A stretch of 64,000 bases of DNA. It comes from Rhodohalobacter sulfatireducens. GTDB taxonomy: Bacteria > Bacteroidota > Rhodothermia > Balneolales > Balneolaceae. Location of the stretch: NCBI RefSeq assembly GCF_022012475.1, contig NZ_JAKLWS010000005.1, positions 62,001-126,000 on the forward strand, in the 5' to 3' direction. The first letter of the stretch is position 1, and every line of letters begins with the position of its first letter. Of the stretch, positions 1 through 9,376 are shown one piece after another. Made by a program: the position numbers and the translations under genes. The notes below the pieces were generated by a model, which was given only the letters and a program-made list of their open reading frames with translations, was not told where the DNA came from and made no database searches.

Positions 1-111
1 TTTCTTGGGCATGCAAATCTAGCATCGACCCAAATTTATACACACACCAGTGTAGAACGTTTACAAAGAATATACAGTCAAGCCCACCCAAGGGCAGAAA
101 ATAAATCCTAA
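1..111 (+). CDS. Tyrosine recombinase XerC/XerD family, C-terminal end (partial)
   Basis: The first 36 codons of the window read in frame 1 to a TAA at 109-111. The peptide starts [15 protein letters not shown], which is the C-terminal block of XerC/XerD-type tyrosine recombinases: the LGH motif carries the conserved active-site His, and the Tyr in QIYTH is the DNA-cleaving nucleophile. The family resolves chromosome dimers at dif with FtsK. The 5' part lies outside the window, so XerC, XerD and another integrase cannot be separated. The gene ends 11 bp before hpf and probably shares its transcript. The short tail after the nucleophile fits a housekeeping Xer protein. Confidence 0.8.
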   Translation, partial: FLGHANLASTQIYTHTSVERLQRIYSQAHPRAENKS

Positions 112-122
112 AGGAGGAAACT

Positions 123-422
123 ATGAAGACTACATTCACAGCAAGGCATTTCCAAAGCAGTCCGGATTTAAAGGAATATTGCTTAAGCGCAGTAGAAAAG
201 CTTGACCAGTTTTTCGATAAGATTATTGTCTGCGATATTATACTTAAACCCGGACATGATGATGATAACCCCTCAATTGCTGAACTGAATGTAAAAGTAC
301 CAGGAACATTAATTAATTTGTCGGAAGCGGCGCCCAGTTACGAACAAGCAATGGGTGCTGCAGTTGACAACGCTGTAAGACAAATTAGAAAATACAAAAC
401 CAAACATTTCGAACATCAATAA
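123..422 (+). CDS. hpf: Ribosome hibernation-promoting factor (short HPF/YfiA type)
   Basis: The 99-residue protein has the beta-alpha-beta-beta-beta-alpha pattern of the HPF/RaiA family. It contains an early ARHF segment, the SAVEKLDQFFDKI helix and a basic C-terminal helix (AVRQIRKYKTKH). The family binds the 30S decoding channel and inactivates ribosomes in stationary phase. The length matches short HPF, with no long-form dimerisation domain. A strong AAAGGAGG ribosome-binding site lies 5 bp before the ATG, which is notable because most genes here have weak sites. The gene is followed by a terminator-like hairpin and then hprK, a neighbour order I recall from related phyla. Confidence 0.9.
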   Translation: MKTTFTARHFQSSPDLKEYCLSAVEKLDQFFDKIIVCDIILKPGHDDDNPSIAELNVKVPGTLINLSEAAPSYEQAMGAAVDNAVRQIRKYKTKHFEHQ

Positions 423-439
423 AGTCTGTAACATTATTT

Positions 440-497
440 CCCGTACGGTGAATCATGCATCAATAGTAATGCAGTTGTCGTGCGGGATTTTTTTATT
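440..497 (+). terminator. Terminator-like hairpin after hpf
   Basis: CCCGTAC at 440-446 pairs with GTGCGGG at 480-486 (one G-U pair). A nested TGCAT/ATGCA stem sits inside the loop, and ATTTTTTTATT follows. The large two-tier loop is less typical than a simple terminator, but the U-tract and the position after the hpf stop support termination. Confidence 0.6.
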
Positions 498-534
498 GTA
501 AATTTCGAATAATTCTGAACCATAACTTAAACCA

Positions 535-1563
535 ATGTCTTTAGAAAACCAGGAAGCCATACCGATACGTGAAGATATCGAAGTATCTTACCTGATCGAG
601 AAACTGAAAGAGCGTACTCAAATTGATATTGAAGCTTATGCGGGAAAGGATTATTCGAAAAAGAAGTTGGTCACTGAAGCCGATCTTCATCGTCCCGGTT
701 TGGCATTAGCCGGCTATACCGACCTTTTTACCTATCAACGTATTCAGGTAATCGGAAATACGGAGTGTAATTTCCTGAGAAATTTATCCGAAAGTGAACG
801 AACTAAATCGTTTGAAAAATTAGTTTCATTCGATCTGCCGGTCATCTTTATAACCAGCGGGAATGAACTTAGCAACGATCTTTTAAAAAAAGCTGAAAAT
901 AGAGGAATTCCTGTCTATCGTACGGAGTTGGAAACCACAAAATTCATGTACCTTCTCCGCGATTTTCTTGAAGATTATTTTGCCCTACAAACCATGCTGC
1001 ATGGAACCATGGTAGATGTTTATGGAATTGGGATTCTGATCAGCGGAAAATCTGGGTTGGGTAAAAGCGAAGTAGCACTGGACCTCGTTGAAAGAGGACA
1101 TCGGCTTGTTTCTGATGATGTTGTAATGCTTACCAAAAAAAGTAATGTATTACTGGCATCCGCTACAGAGATGAACAAGCATTTTATGGAGATCCGCGGA
1201 CTGGGTATTATTGATGTGATGTCGATGTTTGGGATTCGCTCCATACGCTATCAAAAAAGACTTGAAGTTATCCTGGAACTTTCACTTTGGGAAGATACAG
1301 AAAACCTGAACCGCACAGGGCTCGACCACGATACTGTTGAAATTTTGGGAACAAAAATCCCCTTAATCCATTTACCTATTACTCCCGGCAAAAATATTAC
1401 TGTAATTGCCGAAGTCATTGCAATGAACTATCTGCTCAAACATTACGGCTATGATGCAGCTGAAGAGTTTCAGAAAAAAATCAAAAAGCATATAGCAGAT
1501 AAGAAAAATCGGCACGATATGCCAAGACGAGCTGTTGAATATTTTGAAGGGGATTTCGAGTAG
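535..1563 (+). CDS. hprK: HPr kinase/phosphorylase
   Basis: This 342-residue protein has the HprK two-domain layout: an N-terminal MurF-like domain (about 1-140) and a C-terminal kinase domain. The P-loop GKSGLGKS lies at about 171-178, the family signature EIRGLGIIDV at about 219-228, and the TPGKN loop near 285. The upstream HG motif (about residue 155) matches the HprK catalytic region. The enzyme phosphorylates and dephosphorylates a Ser of HPr. No PTS gene is visible here, so its partner would be an HPr/NPr encoded elsewhere. The ATG is used; the next gene starts 85 bp downstream. Confidence 0.93.
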   Translation: MSLENQEAIPIREDIEVSYLIEKLKERTQIDIEAYAGKDYSKKKLVTEADLHRPGLALAGYTDLFTYQRIQVIGNTECNFLRNLSESERTKSFEKLVSFDLPVIFITSGNELSNDLLKKAENRGIPVYRTELETTKFMYLLRDFLEDYFALQTMLHGTMVDVYGIGILISGKSGLGKSEVALDLVERGHRLVSDDVVMLTKKSNVLLASATEMNKHFMEIRGLGIIDVMSMFGIRSIRYQKRLEVILELSLWEDTENLNRTGLDHDTVEILGTKIPLIHLPITPGKNITVIAEVIAMNYLLKHYGYDAAEEFQKKIKKHIADKKNRHDMPRRAVEYFEGDFE

Positions 1564-1648
1564 TTTATTGGACATTCCTCATTTTTATTTTACACCCTAA
1601 AAGTGTACCTTTTTGAATCTAACTTGATCTCTTTGTTGTTTATTTTCT

Positions 1649-2635
1649 ATGACAAGAAAAAACCATTTTTATTATGACTCAGACCGTTGCGAGTTTGTTC
1701 CTATAGAATACGATCTGAAAAAAAAGCTCATACACTCATTCTCTTTTTGGCTCATAAATGGAATTGTTTTGGCAGCGTTTGGTATTGCTTTACTTTCCAA
1801 TTATGTGGGTACTCCTGCCGAAATTATGCTTAAAGATGAGAATCAAGCACTTGTGGAGCAGCTAAAATTAGCTGAAACATCAATCACAGATATTGAGAAC
1901 CAGCTTGAATCTATTTCACAGCTTGATAATGAAATGTACCGTACAATTTTAGGACTCGACCCCGTTACTGAAGATCTTAGAATGGCGGGTACCGGCGGGT
2001 CTGATGCATACTCTGAATATGACTACTACAGTGAAGATACTGCCGCTATTTTAAGAAGTACTGCATCTAAACTTGACCGACTGGAACGAAGACTCGGAGT
2101 TCAAAAAGTATCATTTGCTGAAGTAAAAAAATACTATTCTACAAATAGAGAGAGATTGAAGAGCATTCCTGCTATTCGTCCGGTTAATGGAATCATTATA
2201 AGTGGTTATGGTATGAGAATTCATCCTGTATTACGATATAAGCGAATGCATGAAGGAATTGATTTCCGCGCTGACATTGCCACAGACGTCTATGCCACCG
2301 GAGATGGCGTGATTAAGTTTGCAGGGCGAAATGGGACCTTTGGCAACCTCATTGAGATCGACCATGGCTTTGGATTTGTAACTCGTTACGCCCATTTATC
2401 AAGTTTTGTGAATAATCTTAAAGTCGGACAAGAGGTTAAGCGAGGAGAACTAATTGGATTTACCGGTAATTCAGGTTTAACTGAAGGACCTCATTTGCAT
2501 TACGAAGTGCTTGTTAATAACCGGCCAATCGATCCTTTAAATTACCTAATTGCAGATGTTACCCCGGAAGAATATTTACTTTTCAAAAGAAATGGTTCCA
2601 CTTCAACCAATGAGCCTCTCTCCTACATCAACTAA
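1649..2635 (+). CDS. M23 family metallopeptidase, membrane-anchored murein endopeptidase
   Basis: The 328-residue protein has a cytoplasmic N-terminus of about 30 residues, one membrane helix (about 31-52), a coiled-coil-like segment (about 62-95) and a C-terminal LytM/M23 domain. The zinc motif is complete: H201 and D205 (HxxxD) with H282 and H284 (HLH in GPHLHYE). The enzyme should cleave peptide cross-links of peptidoglycan in the periplasm, or act as a LytM regulator; intact ligands favour activity. It is followed by a convergent response regulator. The exact cell-cycle role cannot be told from sequence. Confidence 0.88.
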   Translation: MTRKNHFYYDSDRCEFVPIEYDLKKKLIHSFSFWLINGIVLAAFGIALLSNYVGTPAEIMLKDENQALVEQLKLAETSITDIENQLESISQLDNEMYRTILGLDPVTEDLRMAGTGGSDAYSEYDYYSEDTAAILRSTASKLDRLERRLGVQKVSFAEVKKYYSTNRERLKSIPAIRPVNGIIISGYGMRIHPVLRYKRMHEGIDFRADIATDVYATGDGVIKFAGRNGTFGNLIEIDHGFGFVTRYAHLSSFVNNLKVGQEVKRGELIGFTGNSGLTEGPHLHYEVLVNNRPIDPLNYLIADVTPEEYLLFKRNGSTSTNEPLSYIN

Positions 2636-2700
2636 TTTTTACTGATTTTTTTCTTTTTACTGATTAATCCCGTTGTAACCCGGCAGATTCTTTGAACTAA

Positions 2701-3414
2701 TTAATCAAGATCATCTTTTGGACCACATACGGCTTTGAAGCCTTTCTTCCGTATCGTTCGAATATATTGAAAGTCTGAATGTTTCCTTATCTTCTTCCTC
2801 AAATAGCTTATGTAAACATTGATATAGTTCGTTTGGGTATTAAAATCGATGCCCCATACCTTTTCTGCTAACTCTTCTTGAGATACTGTTCTGCCGGAAT
2901 TACGAACCAGGTACACCAAAAGGTTGAACTCGCTGTTTGTGAGTTTAACCTCAGCGCCGTTTATTATCATTTTCCTTTCTATGAGATTAATTTTCATCTC
3001 ATGACATTCCAACTCGCTTTCGGAACTGTTATGTGAATTTGTTCTCCTGTGAATCGCCTCAATCCGTGCTAAAAGTTCTTCCACACTGAAGGGTTTTGTG
3101 AGGTAGTCATCAGCTCCAACATTTAGAACTCTTACTTTCATGTTGGTTTCCTGTTCGGCGGATAAGACTAAAATCGGAGTTGTTACATCATTTTCACGCA
3201 GATCTACACAGACATCATATCCGGTACCGTCCGGCAGTCGTAAATCAAGAACAATCATGTCGTAATCGTTCTTCATAGCTTTCTCTTTACCGGCTTTAGC
3301 AGAGTCTGCCTCAGCAATAATCCCTCCGTTATTTTCAAGAGCTTTTTTTACGAGTAGCCGAACAGTTGGATCATCTTCAACTACGAGAAACTTTAATCCT
3401 TCTAATTTTTCCAT
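2701..3414 (-). CDS. OmpR-family response regulator
   Basis: This 237-residue protein has a receiver domain (1-125) and a winged-helix DNA-binding domain (about 140-230). Acidic pocket residues D14 and D15, phosphoacceptor D57 (in VLDLRLPDG), S85 and K107 (LTKPF) are all present. The output domain shows the NSEFNLLVYLV and YINVYISYLRKKI helices of OmpR/PhoB proteins. No histidine kinase is adjacent, so it is an orphan whose partner lies elsewhere. Unlike many OmpR proteins it starts with a short extra MEKLEG segment. Confidence 0.9.
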   Translation of the reverse strand: MEKLEGLKFLVVEDDPTVRLLVKKALENNGGIIAEADSAKAGKEKAMKNDYDMIVLDLRLPDGTGYDVCVDLRENDVTTPILVLSAEQETNMKVRVLNVGADDYLTKPFSVEELLARIEAIHRRTNSHNSSESELECHEMKINLIERKMIINGAEVKLTNSEFNLLVYLVRNSGRTVSQEELAEKVWGIDFNTQTNYINVYISYLRKKIRKHSDFQYIRTIRKKGFKAVCGPKDDLD

Positions 3415-3459
3415 ATAATCATTGATGTTTTTATAGCACTGATGAACAGATTAGTTTAT

Positions 3460-4188
3460 CTATTTGATTGTGTTGAAAAGTCTATAGTTTTTGTTACTTA
3501 GCCATTCACAAATCAAACTGATGAACTCATCATTAAATCTATGTTTTTGGTCGATTAGTTTAAATTCTGCTGAAACATTGTGATTAATAAGCCTTTTAAT
3601 TTCGTTTCTTTGAGGCTGATAATCAACTAATTTATCGTGTTCCCCATGTAAAGCAAGTATATTTAAATGGGATATTAATTCCCATTTCTCTTCTAAAATT
3701 TCTGTTTTTATTCTCGCACCTGCAACAATTAATTCATTCACGAGTCTTGGTCTTGTTAATGAATAATATCCTGCAAGGTATCCCCCCATGGAATACCCAA
3801 TTAAGCAAGTTCTTTCAACTTTAATTGAGTTTTTGATTTCTTTAAGGATTTTATCAATAAAAACGGATGTCTGTTCAAGCGAACTCAGAAACTGTTCCTG
3901 TTCACCATCATACAGATACCAGGATGCTCCCCAGTCTTTAACTTTCTTTTTGCTTCGTCTGTCATAGATAGGATAAGGGCCCTGGATGAAAAGATGATAA
4001 GCTTCAACTTTATCAACTATTTCTGAGCATCTTTCACTAAATACTTCAAGATTATCTTTAAATCCATGCAGATAAAGGACAAGGGGTTTTTCTATTTTTT
4101 CAGTTCCAGTTTCATGTACTCTAAATGGAACATCATAGCAAAATGAGGATTTTCCTGAAATAAGAAATTCATCATTATTATCATTCAT
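3460..4188 (-). CDS. Alpha/beta-hydrolase, esterase-like
   Basis: The 242-residue protein has an alpha/beta-hydrolase core: the oxyanion strand LYLHGFKDN at about 38-46, the nucleophile elbow GYSMGG with Ser133, an acid in HGEHD (about D185) and His216 in QKHRF. The pattern resembles small carboxylesterases, dienelactone hydrolases and PHB-depolymerase-like esterases. No signal peptide is visible, so it is probably cytoplasmic. The substrate cannot be assigned. It lies 45 bp upstream of the response regulator gene on the same strand and may be co-transcribed with it. Confidence 0.75.
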   Translation of the reverse strand: MNDNNDEFLISGKSSFCYDVPFRVHETGTEKIEKPLVLYLHGFKDNLEVFSERCSEIVDKVEAYHLFIQGPYPIYDRRSKKKVKDWGASWYLYDGEQEQFLSSLEQTSVFIDKILKEIKNSIKVERTCLIGYSMGGYLAGYYSLTRPRLVNELIVAGARIKTEILEEKWELISHLNILALHGEHDKLVDYQPQRNEIKRLINHNVSAEFKLIDQKHRFNDEFISLICEWLSNKNYRLFNTIK

Positions 4189-4216
4189 TCTAAGTACAGT
4201 TATTTTGAAGAGGAGT

Positions 4217-4236
4217 GAATATTATTGATAATATTC
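4217..4236. repeat. Perfect palindrome upstream of the hydrolase gene
   Basis: GAATATTAT and ATAATATTC are separated by TG, giving a perfect 9+9 bp palindrome 28 bp upstream of the hydrolase start. It could be an operator or an mRNA hairpin. No T-tract follows on either strand, so it is not an obvious terminator. Confidence 0.45.
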
Positions 4237-4342
4237 TTCGTCAATGCAACTAACCTACAGTTTATAAAATCTATTTTCCATACAAATATGAAAACACTAC
4301 ATACAGAACGGGAAACTTTCAAGAATGAAAAGAAACTGTAGC

Positions 4343-5077
4343 TTAGTAATTGACTTTGGTAAGGGTGAGTCCTTTTGCCGGAGCTGCATGACCTTTCTGA
4401 TCAGTTTTTGCTCCGGATAGCAGGTCACGGAATTTTTCTATCGGAAGCGTTCCATCGGAAATCCGTATCATGGTACCCACCAATCGGCGTACAAGGTGCC
4501 TCAAAAACCGATTTCCTTCGATTTCGTAAATCAATTTATATTCTCTTTTTTCCCACCGGCTTCTTGTAATAGTAGAAGTGGTTGTCATACCCCTTTCAGC
4601 CGGCGGGATACAGAAATTTATAAAATCATGCTCACCGGTAATCTCTTCAGCACATTCTTCTAACAGCTCAAAGGAAATAGGTTTGAAGGAATGCCAGGCA
4701 AAATTTCTCAATAGCGGGGAGGGTCTCTCAATAACAAGGTATTCATACTCTCTTGATGTCGCATGAAACCGAGCATGGAAGTCATCAGCGACCATCTTTG
4801 CATCAATGAGTGCTACATCTTTTGGAAGAAGTCCACTTAATGCCCTGTGAAGCCGAGAAATACTATATGAGTCCGGCAAATTGGTATGGGCGACCTGTTC
4901 CCTGGCGTGAACACCTGCATCTGTTCTGCCTTGCCCAACAATATTTATATCATCTTGATAAAATGTTGACAAAGCCTGTTCAATGACACCCTGGACTGTT
5001 CGGCCTTCCGGTTGCTTTTGCCAACCATTAAAATTTGTCCCGTCATATTCAAACGTCAGTTTATAACGGTTGCTCAT
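4343..5077 (-). CDS. truA: tRNA pseudouridine synthase A
   Basis: The enzyme modifies U38-U40 of tRNA anticodon stems. From the start MSNRYKLTFEYDG the protein is 244 residues. Its catalytic motif GRTDAGVHA contains the nucleophilic Asp53, preceded by GWQKQP and TVQGVIEQAL. The C-terminal FLRHLVRRLVGT block is also present. The frame is open 11 codons further upstream, but that extension would reach into the preceding gene, and family N-termini begin close to MSNRYK, so the start at 5077 is preferred. Confidence 0.93.
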   Translation of the reverse strand: MSNRYKLTFEYDGTNFNGWQKQPEGRTVQGVIEQALSTFYQDDINIVGQGRTDAGVHAREQVAHTNLPDSYSISRLHRALSGLLPKDVALIDAKMVADDFHARFHATSREYEYLVIERPSPLLRNFAWHSFKPISFELLEECAEEITGEHDFINFCIPPAERGMTTTSTITRSRWEKREYKLIYEIEGNRFLRHLVRRLVGTMIRISDGTLPIEKFRDLLSGAKTDQKGHAAPAKGLTLTKVNY

Positions 5078-5090
5078 TTTAGATATCCCA

Positions 5091-5747
5091 TCAAAATTGC
5101 AGATTAACACGTGCTACAATCCCAAGTTCATCAGATGAAACAGAAATAGGCATAATGTTCAATTCCGGTTGATATGTTTGTTTTTTTGCACGGTTGTATG
5201 AACTAATAGCACTTAAAACTCTATTTACAACCATTAAACCAAGAATTGCTGGAAGTTGATTTTTAACGCGATCAACATCCGACTTTAAGTTATTATAGTT
5301 ATCACGGTCCACTTCAGATTCCCATTTCCATTGGTTAACAGATTCAACTTCATAGAGGCGATTCCAATTTCTGCTTCTCAGTTGAAAATTGTTGTATTCT
5401 TCAATGGAATTAAAATCACCAACTGCTAACCTAAATGTTCGGCTCCGGTCTGAAATATCAACACCCGCTTTCAGAGAAGCTAAAGTCTCGTACTGGTCTT
5501 TGAGATTTCCCGCCCGTAATCTAAAGCCAAAGTATGAAGCGATCAGTGCAACTTCTGTACCCAAGTGTATTTGGCCTCTCCTCCACTGATCGGAATTTAC
5601 GTAATAATGGCCCCAACCCGGTAGAATCAAGGATCGGACGAAAGCAGCTTCCGGTTTTACCCTATTCTGTGCCTGACATAAAGAATATGCTGAAGCAGTG
5701 AATAAGGTACTTAACATGCCAATGATCAGTATTCGATAAATCATCAC
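5091..5747 (-). CDS. DUF5683-like membrane/periplasmic protein
   Basis: The 218-residue protein has an N-terminal signal or membrane segment (about 5-25). The conserved block RSLILPGWGHYYV is followed by a hydrophobic helix (about 65-80). I recognise this as resembling the DUF5683 family of Bacteroidota-type bacteria, whose function is not known to me. A second hydrophobic stretch (PAILGLMVVNRVLSAI) lies near 170. It lies 13 bp upstream of truA on the same strand. It is followed on the upstream side by the terminator of the pnp operon. Confidence 0.6.
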   Translation of the reverse strand: MMIYRILIIGMLSTLFTASAYSLCQAQNRVKPEAAFVRSLILPGWGHYYVNSDQWRRGQIHLGTEVALIASYFGFRLRAGNLKDQYETLASLKAGVDISDRSRTFRLAVGDFNSIEEYNNFQLRSRNWNRLYEVESVNQWKWESEVDRDNYNNLKSDVDRVKNQLPAILGLMVVNRVLSAISSYNRAKKQTYQPELNIMPISVSSDELGIVARVNLQF

Positions 5748-5780
5748 TTAAGTAAGTCAGTTTGAGTCACTGCTCTAAAA

Positions 5781-5812
5781 TAAAAAAAGCGACTCCAATT
5801 AATGAAGTCGCT
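5781..5812 (-). terminator. Rho-independent terminator after pnp
   Basis: AGCGACT (5788-5794) pairs with AGTCGCT (5806-5812). On the minus strand the stem is followed by seven Us. It lies 29 bp past the pnp stop and closes the rimP-to-pnp gene series. Confidence 0.85.
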
Positions 5813-5840
5813 TTGAAATGATTTTTACTTTAAGAAAGAA

Positions 5841-7955
5841 CTACTCTCCATCTTTCGGAAGCAATGCTTTCCTGGAAAGTCGAAGTTTTCCTCCATGTTC
5901 AACTTTCAGAAGTTTCACTTTTACAGTATCACCAACTGAAAGAATGTCTTCTACACTTTTCACATGGCTGTGGTTCAACTCAGATATATGAAGCAATCCT
6001 TCTTTTCCGGGCACGATTTCAACAAATGCCCCGTACTCCTTAATCGCTTTCACTGTGCCTTCGTAGGTTGCGCCTTCATCTAGCTGACCAGCTATGGCTT
6101 GAATTCGTTTCTTGGCATTTTCAGCTTTCTCAAGACTGTCAGCTGAAATAGTGATCTGACCCTTGCCCTGATCATCCTCTTCAATCCAGATTTCCGTATC
6201 GGTTTCCTTCTGAAGAGTCTGAATCACTTTGCCGCCAGGACCAATCACAGCGCCAATACTGTCGCCGTCAATCGTCATGTTGATAAACTGGGGTGCGTAT
6301 TCTGACAAGGTTTCTCTGCCCGTTGAGATGGTTTCAGCCATTTTCTCAAGTATATGCAATCGGCCGGTTCTGGCTTGTTCAAGAGCTTCTTCAAGTATTT
6401 CAAAGCTGATTCCCTGAACTTTCATATCCATCTGAGTGGCAGTAATACCGTCTGCTGTACCTGCGGTTTTGAAATCCATGTCTCCCATGAAATCTTCCTC
6501 ACCACGAATGTCAGAAAGAACAACGGTGTTATTTTCACCAACAATCATACCCATTGCAATTCCGGCAACCGGTTTAGGCATCGGAACTCCGGCATCCATA
6601 AGCGCCATAGAACCACCACAAACTGATGCCATTGAAGATGAGCCGTTAGATTCTAAAATGTCGGATCTAACACGAATTACATATCCAAAATCTTCAAATT
6701 TCGGAAGAACCATCTTTAAAGCACGTTCAGCAAGATGACCATGACCAATTTCACGACGTCCCGGTCCTCGCATAAATCCAGCTTCACCTACGCAGAATGG
6801 AGGGAAGTTATAGTGCAGGTAGAAGGTTTTGTCCTCTTCAAAATAAAGAGTGTCAACTGATTGAGCATCTTGTTTGGTTCCGAGAGTTACTGAAACTAAA
6901 GACTGGGTTTCTCCGCGCGTAAAGATTGCTGAACCGTGAGCCCGGGGTAAATAACCAACTTGAGTCCAGATGTCGCGAATATCTTCAGGTGATCGGCCAT
7001 CAATTCGGCGTTTCTTCTCAAGAATCATATTTCGGAGTTCTCGTTTCTCAATCTTGCTCAGCAGATCAGAGATTTCATCACCCGCTTCTTCATAATCCTC
7101 GGTAGCCGTCAATTCTTCAAGAACAGCGTCTTTAACTTCTTTTAGACGGCCATTGTACTCTTCTTTTCCAAGACCAATATTTACGATCTCTTTAATTTGC
7201 TCAGCAGCTTTCTCTTCAACTGCGGATTTTAAATTTTCATCGGCGGATTCCGCCTCAAATTCTCGTTTTTCAACACCAAATTCTTCACGAAGCTCTTCCT
7301 GAAATTCACAGAGTTTGACGATTGCCTTATGACCTTCTTTGACGGCTGCAAGCATTTCAGCTTCGCTCATTTCATCCATCTCTCCTTCAATCATAATAAC
7401 GCTTTCGGCAGTACCGGCAACGATAAGATCCATATCGCTTACTTTCAGCTCATCGATAGTGGGATTAATAATAAACTCACCATCAATTCGGCCAACTTTA
7501 ACCTGAGCCATCGGTCCTGCAAAAGGAATATCTGAAATGTGAATTGCAGCAGACGCTCCAAGCGCACCTAATACATCAGCTTCATTTTGTCCATCTGATG
7601 AGAATACCTGGCAAATAACTTGTGTGTCATTGTAATATCCTTCAGGGAAAAGTGGCCGTAAACTCCGGTCGATTAATCGGCTGGCGAGAGTCTCACCGTC
7701 TGATGGGCGACCTTCCCGCTTGATAAAACCACCCGGAAATTTTCCGCCTGCTGAAAAACTTTCTCGTAAATCTACAACCAGCGGGAAAAAGTCTTGTCCG
7801 GGTTTTGGCTCCTTGGCACTAACCACGGTACATAAGACCATCGTATCCCCCATGCGAACGGTTACGGCACCATCAGCTAACTTTGCAAGTCTCCCCGTTT
7901 CTACGGATAGCGTTTTTCCCGGTGCAAACTCAACACTTTTAAAATCTTCTTTCAT
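5841..7955 (-). CDS. pnp: Polynucleotide phosphorylase
   Basis: The 704-residue protein matches PNPase in length and order: first RNase PH domain (about 10-140), helical linker, second RNase PH domain (about 310-540, with FPPFCVGE and SNGSSSMASVCGG), KH domain (about 555-615, with IGPGGKVIQTL) and S1 domain (about 625-695, with YEGTVKAIKEYGAFVEI). The enzyme degrades RNA 3'-to-5' by phosphorolysis and forms part of the degradosome. It follows rpsO, the classic rpsO-pnp pair, although a terminator-like hairpin lies between the two genes. Confidence 0.97.
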   Translation of the reverse strand: MKEDFKSVEFAPGKTLSVETGRLAKLADGAVTVRMGDTMVLCTVVSAKEPKPGQDFFPLVVDLRESFSAGGKFPGGFIKREGRPSDGETLASRLIDRSLRPLFPEGYYNDTQVICQVFSSDGQNEADVLGALGASAAIHISDIPFAGPMAQVKVGRIDGEFIINPTIDELKVSDMDLIVAGTAESVIMIEGEMDEMSEAEMLAAVKEGHKAIVKLCEFQEELREEFGVEKREFEAESADENLKSAVEEKAAEQIKEIVNIGLGKEEYNGRLKEVKDAVLEELTATEDYEEAGDEISDLLSKIEKRELRNMILEKKRRIDGRSPEDIRDIWTQVGYLPRAHGSAIFTRGETQSLVSVTLGTKQDAQSVDTLYFEEDKTFYLHYNFPPFCVGEAGFMRGPGRREIGHGHLAERALKMVLPKFEDFGYVIRVRSDILESNGSSSMASVCGGSMALMDAGVPMPKPVAGIAMGMIVGENNTVVLSDIRGEEDFMGDMDFKTAGTADGITATQMDMKVQGISFEILEEALEQARTGRLHILEKMAETISTGRETLSEYAPQFINMTIDGDSIGAVIGPGGKVIQTLQKETDTEIWIEEDDQGKGQITISADSLEKAENAKKRIQAIAGQLDEGATYEGTVKAIKEYGAFVEIVPGKEGLLHISELNHSHVKSVEDILSVGDTVKVKLLKVEHGGKLRLSRKALLPKDGE

Positions 7956-8055
7956 AAAATCTATTTTTTCTTTCGTCTAAATTGTCAAATGTAATAATCC
8001 TTTTTTCAAGCAAATCAAACAAATACTCTGTGGTAAGCGATTGGTATTTGAGGAT

Positions 8056-8081
8056 AAAAAAAAGGCACGAATGAACGTGCC
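8056..8081 (-). terminator. Terminator hairpin between rpsO and pnp
   Basis: GGCACG (8064-8069) pairs with CGTGCC (8076-8081). On the minus strand it is followed by a run of eight Us. It would end or attenuate transcription after rpsO, so pnp may depend on readthrough or on its own promoter in the 100 bp downstream. Confidence 0.75.
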
Positions 8082-8094
8082 AAAATGGAGATGC

Positions 8095-8364
8095 TTATTT
8101 TCTTATACCTAGATCTTTAATCAATTCGCGATATTTAATAATATCACTTTCTTTCAGGTAATTGAGAAGTCGCCTTCTTTTACCAACCATTTTTAACAGA
8201 CCGCGTCTTGACGAGTGATCCAGTTTATTCTCACTCAAGTGCTCAGTTAGATCGTTAATTCGAGCAGTCAGAATAGCAATCTGTGCCTCTGTTGACCCCG
8301 TGTTATCTTCGGCGCCACCATAGTTTTCAATAATTTCTTGTTTCTTTTCTTTCGTTATACTCAT
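8095..8364 (-). CDS. rpsO: 30S ribosomal protein S15
   Basis: The 89-residue protein has the full S15 length and pattern. It includes the [15 protein letters not shown] helix, the [20 protein letters not shown] rRNA-binding block and the [21 protein letters not shown] tail. S15 binds the central domain of 16S rRNA. The gene lies between ribF and pnp in the translation cluster. Confidence 0.97.
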   Translation of the reverse strand: MSITKEKKQEIIENYGGAEDNTGSTEAQIAILTARINDLTEHLSENKLDHSSRRGLLKMVGKRRRLLNYLKESDIIKYRELIKDLGIRK

Positions 8365-8413
8365 TTCAAATTTCTAAAATTTACTTTATCTGATATAGCT
8401 ACTTAAAATAATG

Positions 8414-9376
8414 TTATTTCATATGTTTTGCAATGTTAGGTGAGCTATTCCCTAAAACAGATTTAACTTCTTCTTTATCTTTATTCAACTGATTCTTCAA
8501 TTCCTCTAGGCCATTAAACTGTTTTTCATCCCGAATTCTTTTTACAAATTGTAATTGAACATCTTTGCCGTAGATTTCAGTGTTGAAGTCAAGAATATGT
8601 ACCTCAAGAGTTATTGCGTCGCCATTGAATGTAGGACGTTCTCCAATATTCATCATGCCCTTGTAGTAAGATTCTTCATAGCGAACCCAAACAGCGTAAA
8701 CACCTTTTTTGGGAATAACTTTTTTTTCGTTCTGAGGCTTTATATTAGCAGTTGGAAACCCAATTTTTTTCCCTCTTTTATCTCCATGGACCACCGTTCC
8801 ATTAAGAATGTAGTACTTCTCGAGAAGTGAAGCCGCAAGTTCCATATCCCCATCTTCATGCAGGGCATTCCTGATGGCTGTACTACTCACAGTTTTATCC
8901 CCCACTTCTTGTTTTGAGACCACGTAAGTTTTGAAACCCAGCTCTCTGCCTAACTCTTCCACGGTTTCAATGGTGCCCTCACGATTTCTGCCAAACTGGT
9001 GATCATACCCGATTACAAATGAAGACACACCAATTTTTTTCCAAATGACATCTCTCACAAACTCCTCCGATGTTAACAGTGAAAAATCACGATCAAAAGG
9101 AATCACTACCATCTCATCCACTCCAAGGTCAGCCAGTAATTCACTTCTCTCATCAAGCGAACTCAGTAATTTAATGCCTGCCTGTCCGGGATTGATGATA
9201 TCCCTGGGATGTGGATCAAACGTAACAATAACGCTTCTTGCATCTTCTTCCTTGGCCAGATCAATTACACGGTTTACAAGTACTTTATGGCCTGCGTGAA
9301 CACCGTCGAATGTACCGACTGTTAACACAGTTTTGAGGTTTCTTTTTACATCATCAAGAAATACGATATCAGCCAT
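8414..9376 (-). CDS. ribF: Bifunctional riboflavin kinase / FMN adenylyltransferase
   Basis: The 320-residue protein makes FMN and FAD from riboflavin. The N-terminal FAD synthetase domain shows GTFDGVHAGH at about 22-31 and the VTFDPHP block. The C-terminal riboflavin kinase domain shows GDKRGKKIGFPTANI at about 200-214, followed by the KGVYAVWV and MNIGERPTF blocks. Its start overlaps the end of truB by 8 bp, which suggests translational coupling. The position between truB and rpsO is common in bacteria. Confidence 0.95.
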   Translation of the reverse strand: MADIVFLDDVKRNLKTVLTVGTFDGVHAGHKVLVNRVIDLAKEEDARSVIVTFDPHPRDIINPGQAGIKLLSSLDERSELLADLGVDEMVVIPFDRDFSLLTSEEFVRDVIWKKIGVSSFVIGYDHQFGRNREGTIETVEELGRELGFKTYVVSKQEVGDKTVSSTAIRNALHEDGDMELAASLLEKYYILNGTVVHGDKRGKKIGFPTANIKPQNEKKVIPKKGVYAVWVRYEESYYKGMMNIGERPTFNGDAITLEVHILDFNTEIYGKDVQLQFVKRIRDEKQFNGLEELKNQLNKDKEEVKSVLGNSSPNIAKHMK